NCBI RefSeq assembly: GCF_003148845.1
Contig: NZ_QGHA01000003.1
Location: 276,928-340,927 of the forward strand
Length of the DNA stretch: 64,000 nt
Source: Mucilaginibacter oryzae
Lineage (GTDB): Bacteria; Bacteroidota; Bacteroidia; Sphingobacteriales; Sphingobacteriaceae
Direction of reading: 5' to 3'
Made by a program: the position numbers and the translations under genes. The notes under the pieces are model-generated. The model worked only from the letters and a program-made list of their open reading frames with translations, ran no database searches and was not told the DNA's origin. Shown piece after piece: positions 26,935 to 36,748 of the stretch. Within the stretch, counting starts at the first letter, position 1. Each line of letters begins with the position of its first letter.

Positions 26935-29900
26935 ATGTCAATCCTAAAAAACGTATTCCGCTCATCTTTGTCAATCGCGTTATTAACTGCTGTGCCCCTC
27001 ATCTCATCGGCACAAAAGAAAAAAGAAAAAGATAAAGACTATGCCCAGCTTGTTGATCCGTTTATAGGTACCGGCGGTCACGGGCATACCTACCCAGGGC
27101 CGGTAATGCCATTCGGCATGGTGCAGCTTAGTCCCGATACCCGGTTGGAAGGATGGGACGGCTGTTCGGGCTACCATTATACCGATAGTTTGGTTTACGG
27201 CTTTTCGCACACTCACTTAAGCGGAACCGGAGTAGGCGATTATTGCGATGTGCTGTTTATGCCAACCACCGGCGAACCAAAGTTTAAAAACACCGAATAC
27301 CGGTCGCACTTCAGCAAAAAAAATGAAAGCGCCGTGCCCGGCTATTACCATACCCTGTTGGATAAATATAACATAGGTGTTGAACTTACCGCTACCACCC
27401 GGGTAGGGGTGCATCGCTATAGCTATCCATCAACCGACAAGGCGAATATCATAATCGATCTGCAGCACCGCGACGAGGTGCTGGATTCATGGATTGAAGT
27501 TGTTAATGATCATGAGGTGCGTGGTTTCCGGATGTCGAAGGGATGGGCGGATAAACAGCAGGTTTATTTCTACGCCAAATTTTCTAAACCATTTAAAACT
27601 TATGGTATAGCGCTAAACAATGAGGTGCAGAATGGACGGAACAAAGTTGAGGGTAAAGATGTAAAGTTGTTTTTGCAGTTTGATAACCCTGGGGAAGTAA
27701 TCAGCAAAGTAGGGATCTCTGCCGTAAGTACCGAGGGGGCATTAAAAAATCTTGATACCGAGGTGCCAGATTTCGATTTCAAAAAAGTGCAGAAGGATGC
27801 GAAAACGGCCTGGAACCACGAGCTGAATAAAATCCAGGTAGAGGGCGGCGCGCCCGCCCAGGCTCCTCAAAGCCACCCCGCAGGCGGCACAGGGCCTTAT
27901 GGCTATGCGCCCCCTGCCAAAAAAACACCACAGGTTGACTATGCTAAAATAAAGCAAACTATATTTTACACCGCGCTTTACCACAGCATGGTAGCGCCCA
28001 GTATTTACAGCGATATCGACGGGCAGTACCGCGGTCTCGATCAGCAGGTGCACACCGCGCAGGGCTTTGATTATTATACGGTATTTTCGCTATGGGATAC
28101 CTATCGGGCCGAAAACCCTCTGTTAACGCTGATTGATCGGAAGCGCACGCTTGATTTCATTAAAAGCTTTATGGCGATGTACGAGCAGGGTGGTTTGCTT
28201 CCCATCTGGCCGCTGGCTACCACCGAAACCTATTGTATGATCGGCAACCATTCGATCCCGGTTATAGTAGATGCCTACGCTAAGGGCATCCGCGATTTTG
28301 ATGCCGAAAAAGCTTTTACGGCTATGAAAGCGGCAGTAAACCGCAACCAGTTTGGTTTGGATATTTACCGTAAAAACGGTGCGGTACTATCTGATGTTGA
28401 AGACGCATCGGTATCTAAAACCTTAGAGTACGCTTATGACGACTGGTGCATTGCCCAAATGGCCAAAATGTTAAATAAGCCGCAGGATTACGCCGAATAT
28501 ATTCAGCGGGCACAATACTGGAAAAACGTTTACAACAACCAGAATACCTTTATGCAGGCCCGCTTTAACGGGGGATGGTTCCAACCCTTCGACCCTACCG
28601 AAATCAACGGTAATTATACCGAAGGTAACTCCTGGCAGTACTCGTTTTTAGTACCGCATGATGTAGAAACGCTGATAGAAAAAATGGGCGGCAAACAGGC
28701 CTTTGAAGCGAAACTGGACGAACTGTTCACTACTCAATCAAAACTATCCGGTGCGGATGTGCCGGACGTAAGCGGCTTGATTGGACAATACGCGCATGGC
28801 AACGAACCAAGCCATCACATCGCTTACCTGTACAACTTCACCGATTCGCCCGATAAAACGCAGTTTTATGTAAGCCGCATTTTGCGCGAGGAATACAGCA
28901 ACAAGCCCGACGGACTGGCAGGCAATGAGGATTGCGGGCAGATGTCGGCCTGGTATGTAATGAGTTCGCTGGGCATTTACAACATCGCTCCCGGTCAGCA
29001 GGATTTCCAGATCGGCATCCCGCAGTTTGACAAGGCCACCATCAACCTCGAAAACGGCAAAAAGTTTAACATCATAAACCCGGGAGCAGGCATAACCCGC
29101 GCCAATATTTACCTGCAGGGCATGAACCTTGATAAAAAGGTATACAGCAAGCTTTTTATCAACTATGATGATATAGCCAAAGGCGGCGATTTCGAAGTAT
29201 TTACCGGCAGGCTGGCCAACCGTATTTTTACCCAGGACCTGGAAAAACCAACCTCAAAAATCAGCGATAGCCTCATTGTTGCCAACCCTTACATTATAGC
29301 CCCGGCCAAATCATTTAAACATCCTTTCACCATCCAGATTAAAAGCCCGGATGCCGACGCGAAGATCTTTTACATGCTGGACGGCTCTACCCCTACCGCT
29401 GCATCTACTTTGTACACCCAGCCCATCAGCATAAACAATAATATCACAGTAAAGGCCATCGCTATAAAAAACGGAAAAAGCAGTTTTGTTGACGAGGCCA
29501 GTTTTATCAAGCTTCGCGATGATATTAAACTAACTATAGTAAACAAATACCTGCCCAACTACGCCGCCAAAGGCGATGAAAGCCTGATTGACGGGCAGCG
29601 CGGCACCACCAACTGGCGCCTGGGCAACTGGCAGGGCTACCAGGGCAAGGATTTTATAGGCATTGTGGATATGGGACCGGTTAAACCGGTTGCAGAGATA
29701 GGTTTAAACACCTTGCAGGATAGCCGTGCCTGGATCGTATTCCCTAAATATGTTCAGTTCTGGACATCAAACGATGGCAAAACTTATAAACTGGCGGCCA
29801 CCATTAATACTAAAGTTGACATTAAGGATACCGACGTGCAAACGCAAAATTTTTCCGCAGCGCTAAATACCAATACCCGTTACATTAAGATCATAGCCAA

Positions 29901-29982
29901 GCAGTACGGTCCGCTGCCTGATTGGCATGAGAATAAGGGTAGCCAATCGTACATTTTTGCGGATGAGATAACAGTGAAATAG
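26935..29982 (+). CDS. GH92 family alpha-1,2-mannosidase, secreted, with C-terminal accessory domains
   Basis: The 1015-residue protein starts with a signal peptide (MSILKNVFRSSLSIALLTAV, cut near SSAQ). The N-terminal domain opens VDPFIGTGGHGHTYPGPVMPFGMVQLSPD, the hallmark GH92 start. The catalytic barrel has YTVFSLWDTYRAENPLL, GNEPSHHIAYLY and GNEDCGQMSAWYV, which carries the acid/base region. C-terminally there is a chitobiase-type domain (about 800-865: KIFYMLDGSTPT) and an F5/8-type carbohydrate-binding domain (about 890-1015). GH92 enzymes are calcium-dependent exo-mannosidases that trim N-glycans or fungal mannan. No SusCD genes flank it, so it is not part of an obvious utilisation locus. 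Confidence 0.93.
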   Translation: MSILKNVFRSSLSIALLTAVPLISSAQKKKEKDKDYAQLVDPFIGTGGHGHTYPGPVMPFGMVQLSPDTRLEGWDGCSGYHYTDSLVYGFSHTHLSGTGVGDYCDVLFMPTTGEPKFKNTEYRSHFSKKNESAVPGYYHTLLDKYNIGVELTATTRVGVHRYSYPSTDKANIIIDLQHRDEVLDSWIEVVNDHEVRGFRMSKGWADKQQVYFYAKFSKPFKTYGIALNNEVQNGRNKVEGKDVKLFLQFDNPGEVISKVGISAVSTEGALKNLDTEVPDFDFKKVQKDAKTAWNHELNKIQVEGGAPAQAPQSHPAGGTGPYGYAPPAKKTPQVDYAKIKQTIFYTALYHSMVAPSIYSDIDGQYRGLDQQVHTAQGFDYYTVFSLWDTYRAENPLLTLIDRKRTLDFIKSFMAMYEQGGLLPIWPLATTETYCMIGNHSIPVIVDAYAKGIRDFDAEKAFTAMKAAVNRNQFGLDIYRKNGAVLSDVEDASVSKTLEYAYDDWCIAQMAKMLNKPQDYAEYIQRAQYWKNVYNNQNTFMQARFNGGWFQPFDPTEINGNYTEGNSWQYSFLVPHDVETLIEKMGGKQAFEAKLDELFTTQSKLSGADVPDVSGLIGQYAHGNEPSHHIAYLYNFTDSPDKTQFYVSRILREEYSNKPDGLAGNEDCGQMSAWYVMSSLGIYNIAPGQQDFQIGIPQFDKATINLENGKKFNIINPGAGITRANIYLQGMNLDKKVYSKLFINYDDIAKGGDFEVFTGRLANRIFTQDLEKPTSKISDSLIVANPYIIAPAKSFKHPFTIQIKSPDADAKIFYMLDGSTPTAASTLYTQPISINNNITVKAIAIKNGKSSFVDEASFIKLRDDIKLTIVNKYLPNYAAKGDESLIDGQRGTTNWRLGNWQGYQGKDFIGIVDMGPVKPVAEIGLNTLQDSRAWIVFPKYVQFWTSNDGKTYKLAATINTKVDIKDTDVQTQNFSAALNTNTRYIKIIAKQYGPLPDWHENKGSQSYIFADEITVK

Positions 29983-30069
29983 CTGTGATTTAGTGAATAT
30001 TGATTGGAGAATAGTTGTAATAGTTTGCCTCTTATCAGCTACATGATATGGTGATTCGCTGTCCATATG

Positions 30070-30130
30070 CCTGTAGTTTGCAACTACAGGAAAAGACTGC
30101 TACTGCAGCCCCGGAGTTTCAAACTCCGGG
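30070..30130. repeat. Two REP-like palindromes
   Basis: Hairpin one: CCTGTAGTT (30070-30078) with AACTACAGG (30082-30090). Hairpin two: CCCGGAGTTT (30110-30119) with AAACTCCGGG (30121-30130). Both share a GTTT/AAAC core. They resemble REP palindromes that travel with RAYT/IS200-like transposases; no such transposase gene is in the window. They account for the only notable content of the 297-base gap. Confidence 0.7.
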
Positions 30131-30279
30131 CATAGCTCATTCGAAGCCGGAGACCTGGAACAGCGAATTGAGGAAAATGAATATTTTCGCCAAATCCCCA
30201 AATATTGACCAATAGTTAAAAATACACCAAACCTTTTTCCATCCCCGGGGTTTTTAATTGCAAAAAACTTTACCACAGC

Positions 30280-30648
30280 ATGGAAAACTACAAACCTACT
30301 ACTGATGACGGCAAAACCGCCGGCATCATAAGCTATTTTACGCTTATTGGTTGGCTTATCGCCTATTTTGCGTTGTATAATAACAACAAAACCGCGCTGG
30401 CATCTTACCAGCTCAGGCAAACATTATTGTTTCACCTCGCTTCTATCCTGGTTTCATGGGTTGCAGGCTTTATTATCGGAGCAGCCTTTATCACTTCCGG
30501 GGTTTTTATTGGCGTATCCATTTTATGGATTATTCGCCTTGGTTTTTTAATTATCTGGATCATCGGCCTTATAGGCGCTATAAACGGCGAAAGAAAACCG
30601 ATGCCGCTTATTGGTGAACCCGCCCAAAATATGTTTTCTGGTATATAA
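30280..30648 (+). CDS. DUF4870 small membrane protein
   Basis: The 122-residue protein begins with a short soluble part (ENYKPTTDDGKTAGIISYFTLIGWLIAYFALYNNNK) and then ASYQLRQTLLFHLASILVSW, the signature stretch of DUF4870 (Tic20-like) proteins. Two further helices cover about 75-110. It is a predicted three to four helix inner-membrane protein. Its function is unknown. It stands alone, followed by a strong hairpin. Confidence 0.85.
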   Translation: MENYKPTTDDGKTAGIISYFTLIGWLIAYFALYNNNKTALASYQLRQTLLFHLASILVSWVAGFIIGAAFITSGVFIGVSILWIIRLGFLIIWIIGLIGAINGERKPMPLIGEPAQNMFSGI

Positions 30649-30662
30649 TAACAGTACTCCCG

Positions 30663-30700
30663 GCAAAACTTACAAACCTGCAATGCTTTGTAAGTTTTGC
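30663..30700 (+). terminator. Hairpin after the DUF4870 gene
   Basis: A perfect 14-bp stem (30663-30676 with 30687-30700) surrounds a 10-base loop, 14 bases after the stop. The following T-run is poor, so termination efficiency is uncertain. Confidence 0.65.
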
Positions 30701-31021
30701 TGTTTCAATACCAACAGCGGCGAGAGCGGTTAAATTATTTGGATATCTATCAAAGTTAGCCTTCTCCCTCTCGTTCATTTGGTTTGGCAGCACCGGTTAC
30801 GCCGGTTTTAACACGGCAACGCCGACAATCGCTAAAGCCCCCTCCTGCGCCTAAAGCCCTTATTTTAGCCTGCAATAAACATTAAATTATTTATTGTGTA
30901 CTTTGCATATCATAAATAACAATCAATCCGGTATCAACCTAAAATTTACCCTTGTATTTAGCGTTGTTATTATTTGTTAAACGGACTATGATATAGTGCC
31001 ATAATTTTTGATATTTACCCA
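30701..31021. other. Intergenic stretch with no identified feature
   Basis: About 320 bases before the penicillin-binding protein gene. The left part is GC-richer with small inverted repeats (around cggttacgccgg); the right part is AT-rich and presumably holds the promoter. No gene is supported. Confidence 0.4.
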
Positions 31022-33355
31022 ATGTTCAGACGTATACGCAACCGGTTTCTACGATACTTTGTCATCTTCATATATTTTGTAATTATCTTTTTCTGTTCGA
31101 TAGAACTTAACTTCCTGTGGCTTTTCGGATACTCTCCTGATATGCAGGATATTAAAAACCCGGTACTATCGGTAGGTTCGGAAGTTTTTACGGCCGATGG
31201 TAAGCTGATTGGCCAGTATTATAAAGAAAACCGCTCGCCTATCGAGTTTAAAGAGATATCGCCCAATCTGGTAAACGCGCTTATAGCTACCGAAGATGCC
31301 CGTTTTTACAATCACGGCGGGGTAGACTTTTTTTCATTTTTTTCCAGCGCGCTTTCAACCGCCAAAGGCGATAAACGGGGCGGTAGTACCATAACGCAGC
31401 AGCTGGCCAAAAATCTTTTTGAAACACGGAAAAAGAAATCGCAGGGGGTGATAAAACACATCCCCGTACTGCGTACCGTTGTTTATAAATGTAAAGAGTG
31501 GCTCACCGCTTTTAAAATTGAACACGTTTACAACAAGCAACAGATCTTAACGCTGTATTTTAATACTGTCCCCTTCGGCAATAACTCTTATGGAATAAAA
31601 ACCGCGTCGTTAAAATACTTTAACAAACAGCCCAATGTATTAAACCCTGCCGAATCGGCCCTGCTGATTGGTATGCTGAAAGCAACATCAAGCTATAACC
31701 CCATCCGCAACCCGCAACGCGCCACCGAAAGACGAAACGTGGTTTTGGGGCAGATGGAAAAATATCATTACCTCACTCCGGCGCAATACAAAGCCAACAC
31801 CGCATTGCCGCTTAGCCTTGATCTGAGCTATGTGGAAGACGATTCGCACGGCGACTCGTACCTGCGCCGCGCCGTTGAAAAATGGCTGGACAAATGGTGC
31901 AAGGAAAACGACTATAACCTGTACGAAGACGGCCTGAAGATTTATACCACCATCGATTCAAGGATGCAACGCTATGCCGAAGAGGCCGTTGCCGAAAAGA
32001 TGAAAATGCTGCAAAAGCGCTTTTACAACCTGTGGGGCAATAAAATACCATGGCGCGACTCGAAGGGAGTGGAGATTAAGGATTTTATCCTGAAAAATGA
32101 GCAGCGCCTGCCCATTTACAAGCTTCTGGACAAAAAGTATAATGGTGATACCGTTAAAATACAGGAGTATTTTAAAACCAAAAAACGGATGAAGGTATTT
32201 ACCTGGAACGGCGAGCAGGACACCACCTTCTCCACCATCGATTCGATTAAATATTACGCCAAAATACTGAATACCGGCATGATGACCCTCGAGCCATCTA
32301 CCGGAAAAATAAAGGTATGGATAGGCGGCATCGATCACCGTTTTTTCAATTATGATCACGTAAACCAGGCCCGCAGGCAGGCAGGCTCTACATTTAAACC
32401 ATTCGCTTACCTGACCGCGCTGGATAATGGCTATACCCCCTGCGATAAGTTTACCGATAAGCCTGTATCCATCAAATACAAAGACAATGGTAAAGACGAG
32501 GTTTGGGAACCCAACAATGCCGATTTCCATTTCTCGTACCGCGAGATGTCGTTACGCTGGGCCATGGGTAAATCTGTCAATTCTATCACCGCACAACTAA
32601 CCGAAAAGGTAGGCTGGGACAAAATTGTAGAATACGCCCACCGGTGCGGTATTGAAAGCCCGCTTAAATCGGTGCCCTCGGTATCGTTAGGATCTAACGA
32701 TGTATCGGTTTACGAGATGGTTAGGGCCTACAGCACTTTCTTAAATAAAGGCGAAAAGATCGATCCGTTGCTGGTTACCAAAATCACCGATCAGCAGGGC
32801 AATGTAATACAGGAATTTAAACTGAAAACCGAAAAGGTACTGAGCGAAGAAACAGCCTGGCTGATGCTATACATGTTCCGCGGCGGTATGGAGGAGCCGG
32901 GCGGTACCTCGCAGGCGCTTTGGGAATACAACGGTCTCTGGAAAAAAGATAACCAGATTGGCGGTAAAACCGGCACCTCGTCCGACTATGTGGACGGCTG
33001 GTATATGGGCATCACTAAAGATTTGGTAACCGGCGTTTGGGTTGGTGCCGATGACCGTTCGGTTCACTTTACCAGTTCTGAAACCGGCGAAGGTTCGCAT
33101 ACGGCCCTGCCTATCTTCGGCAGGTTTATGGAAAAAGTTTATGCCGATCAGTCGCTGGGCTATACATATGGCCCGTTCCCGAAACCGTGGACCAAGATTA
33201 CCAAAACCTATAACTGCCCATCGCCGCATATCGCGGAAGATACCACATCAACAGATAGCTTAAGCAACCCTATTGATACAACCGGCGTAACACCGCCTGT
33301 ACAGGAACCAACGCCGGAAAACCCGGAAAGTACGCCGCCTGCACAAAACAGGTAG
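31022..33355 (+). CDS. Class A penicillin-binding protein (PBP1A-type)
   Basis: This bifunctional peptidoglycan synthase is anchored by an N-terminal helix (about 9-35, RYFVIFIYFVIIFFCSIELN) with the rest periplasmic. The glycosyltransferase domain has the catalytic glutamate E91 in ATEDARFYNHGG and the GGSTITQQLAKNLF motif. The transpeptidase domain has S456-T-F-K459 (active serine and lysine), the SVN motif at KSVNSITAQ, and K649-T-G-T-S653. All catalytic motifs are intact. The C-terminal tail is Pro/Thr/Glu-rich, ending QEPTPENPESTPPAQNR, and likely disordered. It is 777 residues, normal for Bacteroidota PBP1A. No operon partner is evident; the next gene starts 97 bases later. Confidence 0.95.
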   Translation: MFRRIRNRFLRYFVIFIYFVIIFFCSIELNFLWLFGYSPDMQDIKNPVLSVGSEVFTADGKLIGQYYKENRSPIEFKEISPNLVNALIATEDARFYNHGGVDFFSFFSSALSTAKGDKRGGSTITQQLAKNLFETRKKKSQGVIKHIPVLRTVVYKCKEWLTAFKIEHVYNKQQILTLYFNTVPFGNNSYGIKTASLKYFNKQPNVLNPAESALLIGMLKATSSYNPIRNPQRATERRNVVLGQMEKYHYLTPAQYKANTALPLSLDLSYVEDDSHGDSYLRRAVEKWLDKWCKENDYNLYEDGLKIYTTIDSRMQRYAEEAVAEKMKMLQKRFYNLWGNKIPWRDSKGVEIKDFILKNEQRLPIYKLLDKKYNGDTVKIQEYFKTKKRMKVFTWNGEQDTTFSTIDSIKYYAKILNTGMMTLEPSTGKIKVWIGGIDHRFFNYDHVNQARRQAGSTFKPFAYLTALDNGYTPCDKFTDKPVSIKYKDNGKDEVWEPNNADFHFSYREMSLRWAMGKSVNSITAQLTEKVGWDKIVEYAHRCGIESPLKSVPSVSLGSNDVSVYEMVRAYSTFLNKGEKIDPLLVTKITDQQGNVIQEFKLKTEKVLSEETAWLMLYMFRGGMEEPGGTSQALWEYNGLWKKDNQIGGKTGTSSDYVDGWYMGITKDLVTGVWVGADDRSVHFTSSETGEGSHTALPIFGRFMEKVYADQSLGYTYGPFPKPWTKITKTYNCPSPHIAEDTTSTDSLSNPIDTTGVTPPVQEPTPENPESTPPAQNR

Positions 33356-33452
33356 TTATTTTACTTGGTGAAGATAAAATGAATAAGGTTGTTTTTTAAT
33401 TAAGAACAGCCTTATTTTGTTAAATTAGCCCTATCTATTACTTGAATAATAT

Positions 33453-36400
33453 ATGAATAAAGCTTACTCACTTTTCAATCGGGTTAAAAAATATGCCATT
33501 ATATTTATTGCCGTTGTTGGCTCATTGCTGCTGAGCACCAATGCCAGGGCACAGTATTTTGGCCAGAATAAAGTGAGGTATAAAAACCTGAAGTTTAACG
33601 TTTACAAAACCCCGCACTTCGAGATTTACTACTACCTGAAAAACGATAGCATGGTAAAGCGCTTCGCCCAGGAAAGCGAATTGTGGTACACCCTGCACCA
33701 GCAGGTTTTCAGGGATACGTTTAAACATGCCAACCCCATTATCCTTTACGCCAATCACCCCGATTTTCAGCAAACCACGGCGATAGATGGTGAAATTAGC
33801 GTGGGCACCGGCGGTGTTACCGAAGGACTTAAAAACCGCGTGGTAATGCCTGTGATGGAAACCAACCAAACCACCCGTCACGTTATCGGCCACGAGTTGG
33901 TGCATGCGTTCCAATACCGGTTATTGTTAGGACATGATTCAACAGAGTACGAAAATATCAACAACATCCCCCTCTGGATGATTGAAGGTATGGCCGAATA
34001 CCTCTCATTAGGTAAAAAAGACACCTACACAGCCATGTGGATGCGCGATGCCTACCTGAATAAAGATATCCCTACAGTACGGGATTTAACTGAGAGCAGC
34101 AAATATTTCCCTTACCGCTATGGCGAGGCCTTTTGGTCGTTTATCGGTTCAACTTATGGCGATACGGTGATCGTTCCGTTTTTTAAAAATGCGGCGCGGT
34201 ATGGCCTGGAGTACGGCATCAGGCGAACATTTGGTTATGATGATAAAACGCTTTCGCGCCTCTGGAAAAACTCGATAGAAGCTACCTACAAACCTTTCCT
34301 GAAAGATACCACACAAACACCCAGGGGCATTAAACTGGTAGATAGTAAAAATGGCGGCGATTTGGTAGTTGCGCCTTCGGTTAGCCCCGATGGTAAATAT
34401 GTGGCCTTCCTTTCGGCGAAAAGCTTGTTTAGTATTGACCTGTATCTGGCCGATGCAAAAACGGGGCGAATATTACGAAAGCTCACCAGCAAGGTATCCA
34501 ACACTCATATTGATGAATTTAACTTCATCGAATCGGCAGGCGCCTGGTCGCCCGATGGTACAAAGTTCGCGTTCAGTGTGTTTAGCAAAGGTAGAAACCG
34601 GTTGGATGTGGTTGATTTAAAAAGCGGCAATGTGGTTGATGATATTTCGATGGAGCAGGTTGAACAGTTCAGCAACCTGTCGTGGTCGCCAAATGGCAGG
34701 GATATCGCTTTCCAGGGACTGGTTGAGGGACAAAGCGACCTGTACTCCTATAACTTTGATACCAAAAAGATCACGCAGCTTACCAATGATAAATATTCCG
34801 ATTACCAGCCAAGCTACTCGCCTGATGGTAAAAAGATCGTTTTTTCGAGCGACAGGACTACTTATGATCAGAGCCTGGAGCAAGATATCCCCTTTAACCT
34901 TGCCGAGCTTGACCTGGCAACAGGTAAAGTTACCGACCTGAAAATTTTCAATACCGCCAATAACCTCAATCCGCAATACTCGGCCGACGGCAAACAGATC
35001 TACTTCCTGTCTAACCGCGACGGCTTCCGGAACCTTTACCGGTATACTATCGACGGCGGCAAGATTGAACAAATGACCAACCTGTTTACCGGTATTTCGG
35101 GCATTACCGAATATTCGCCGGCCTTGAGTATCTCCAATCATGATGATGTGGTTTACTCGTACTATCGCGCGCAGAAGTACGCCATTTACAATGCTAAAGC
35201 TTCAGATTTTACACCGGTTGTGGTACAGCCCGGCGATGTAAATTTTGCAGCAGGAACCTTACCTCCTAACCGCTCGGTAGGTGTCGATCTGATCAACTCT
35301 AACCTGAACAATTTTCTCGCTTACCGCAAAATCCCGGCTGATTCGGTGAAGGCGATCCCTTTCCGCTCCAAGTTTAAGCTGGATTACCTGGCAGGCAGCG
35401 GCATTGGCGTGGGGGTAAGTAACTTTTACGGCACCAGCCTATCAAGCGGCATCCAGGGTGTATTCAGCGATATTTTGGGCCGTAACCAGATTTTTGCCGC
35501 AGCTTCGGTTAACGGGCAGATCTATGATTCGGGTGCGGCAGTTACCTATGTAAACCAAACCGGCCGTTGGAACCTCGGTGTCGGGGCTTCGCACATACCC
35601 TACCAGTTCGGTTTTAATACGGCTACCTACCCGGTTAGAAACGTGGGCGGCAAAAACCAAACCGTATATTCTGATAACATCGATATCATCCGGAATTTTG
35701 AGGATGCCGGACGGGTGTTTACCTCCTACCCTTTTTCGCGTACTACGCGTTTTGAGGTAAGCGGCGCTGCATCGCACAACTATTATCGTGTTGACAGGTA
35801 TGCCGATTATTACGGACTGGATACAGCGGTAGTAAACGGTAAACAACAGATCAGCATTGGTAACTATATTGGCTCCGACAGGAAAAAGATTCCGAATGAG
35901 GAAGAGACAGCTACCCTGAACAACAACTACGGTTCGGCGTACTTTTATAACCTCAAATCATATTCAATCCTTACACTTTCAACAGCCCTCATTGGCGACA
36001 ATTCATTTTTTGGCGTTACCGCGCCGCTTAATGGCTTCAGGTACCGCCTGGAAGCGGGTTATAACTTTGGCACCTATAAATTTTTCTCGCCCACCATCGA
36101 TCTCAGAAAATACGTAAGGGTTGCGCCGGTAACATTTGCCGCCCGCTTTTTTGCAACCGGCCGCTTTGGCGAAGATAAAGGCCTGTACCCGCTGTTTGTG
36201 GGCTATCCTTTTTACATCCGTGGTTACGAAGGGCAAACATTTTATAACCGCAACCAGGCCACGGCCACTAATGGTTTCAATATCGATCAGCTGTCGGGCA
36301 GCCGTTTGGCAGTTTTCAATTTCGAAACGCGTTTACCCTTTACCGGGCCGGAGAAACTGGCGGCTATTAAATCAAAGTTCCTGTTTACCGATCTGAACTT

Positions 36401-36674
36401 GTTTTTTGATGCCGGACTGGCCTGGAACGCCGGAGATCACATCTATTTCCAAAAGAACCCGCCCGTGCTGAGCCAGCAAAACATTCTGGATCAGGACGGC
36501 AATATTTTGAGTACCCAAACAACTTATGGCCGGGTACCGGCACTAAGCGCGGGTGTATCATTAAGGATAAACGTTTTCGGCGCTTTTATTTTGGAGCCAT
36601 ACCTGGCTGTGCCCTTCAACCGTACCGATGTTAAAAAACCGGTATTTGGCCTTGGCTTTACTCCGGGTTGGTAA
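33453..36674 (+). CDS. HExxH peptidase-like/TolB-propeller/outer-membrane barrel fusion
   Basis: The 1073-residue protein has a signal peptide ending near STNARAQ (residues 1-33). A peptidase-MA-like domain follows: HVIGHELVHAF with H147-E148-xx-H151, then WMIEGMAEYLSLG supplying a third acidic ligand (E178 or E182), a gluzincin arrangement. Next are five or so WD40/TolB-type beta-propeller repeats (SPDGKYVAF, SPDGTKFAF, SPNGRDIAF, SPDGKKIVF, SADGKQIYF; about 305-540). The C-terminal 350 residues resemble a surface-antigen beta-barrel, ending in an aromatic (FGLGFTPGW). This suggests an outer-membrane protein with a periplasmic propeller and a metal-site domain. Proteolysis is inferred and unproven. 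Confidence 0.82.
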   Translation: MNKAYSLFNRVKKYAIIFIAVVGSLLLSTNARAQYFGQNKVRYKNLKFNVYKTPHFEIYYYLKNDSMVKRFAQESELWYTLHQQVFRDTFKHANPIILYANHPDFQQTTAIDGEISVGTGGVTEGLKNRVVMPVMETNQTTRHVIGHELVHAFQYRLLLGHDSTEYENINNIPLWMIEGMAEYLSLGKKDTYTAMWMRDAYLNKDIPTVRDLTESSKYFPYRYGEAFWSFIGSTYGDTVIVPFFKNAARYGLEYGIRRTFGYDDKTLSRLWKNSIEATYKPFLKDTTQTPRGIKLVDSKNGGDLVVAPSVSPDGKYVAFLSAKSLFSIDLYLADAKTGRILRKLTSKVSNTHIDEFNFIESAGAWSPDGTKFAFSVFSKGRNRLDVVDLKSGNVVDDISMEQVEQFSNLSWSPNGRDIAFQGLVEGQSDLYSYNFDTKKITQLTNDKYSDYQPSYSPDGKKIVFSSDRTTYDQSLEQDIPFNLAELDLATGKVTDLKIFNTANNLNPQYSADGKQIYFLSNRDGFRNLYRYTIDGGKIEQMTNLFTGISGITEYSPALSISNHDDVVYSYYRAQKYAIYNAKASDFTPVVVQPGDVNFAAGTLPPNRSVGVDLINSNLNNFLAYRKIPADSVKAIPFRSKFKLDYLAGSGIGVGVSNFYGTSLSSGIQGVFSDILGRNQIFAAASVNGQIYDSGAAVTYVNQTGRWNLGVGASHIPYQFGFNTATYPVRNVGGKNQTVYSDNIDIIRNFEDAGRVFTSYPFSRTTRFEVSGAASHNYYRVDRYADYYGLDTAVVNGKQQISIGNYIGSDRKKIPNEEETATLNNNYGSAYFYNLKSYSILTLSTALIGDNSFFGVTAPLNGFRYRLEAGYNFGTYKFFSPTIDLRKYVRVAPVTFAARFFATGRFGEDKGLYPLFVGYPFYIRGYEGQTFYNRNQATATNGFNIDQLSGSRLAVFNFETRLPFTGPEKLAAIKSKFLFTDLNLFFDAGLAWNAGDHIYFQKNPPVLSQQNILDQDGNILSTQTTYGRVPALSAGVSLRINVFGAFILEPYLAVPFNRTDVKKPVFGLGFTPGW

Positions 36675-36691
36675 CAGCGCGATTGATGTAT

Positions 36692-36730
36692 AAATAACAA
36701 AAGCGGCACGTTAGGCCGCTTTTGTTATTT
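36692..36730. terminator. Bidirectional terminator between convergent genes
   Basis: A perfect 16-bp stem, 36692-36707 with 36715-36730, has a 7-base loop and A/T-rich outer ends on both sides. It serves the barrel-protein gene (plus) and the phosphotransferase gene (minus). Confidence 0.92.
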
Positions 36731-36748
36731 AATGCAGTATCGCTTTTG

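Noticed and set aside
31958..32530. 190-codon antisense frame inside the penicillin-binding protein gene
   Set aside because: Shadow of a highly conserved coding frame on the plus strand.
34617..35141. 174-codon antisense frame inside the TolB/barrel gene
   Set aside because: Shadow frame opposite a continuous, motif-rich reading frame.
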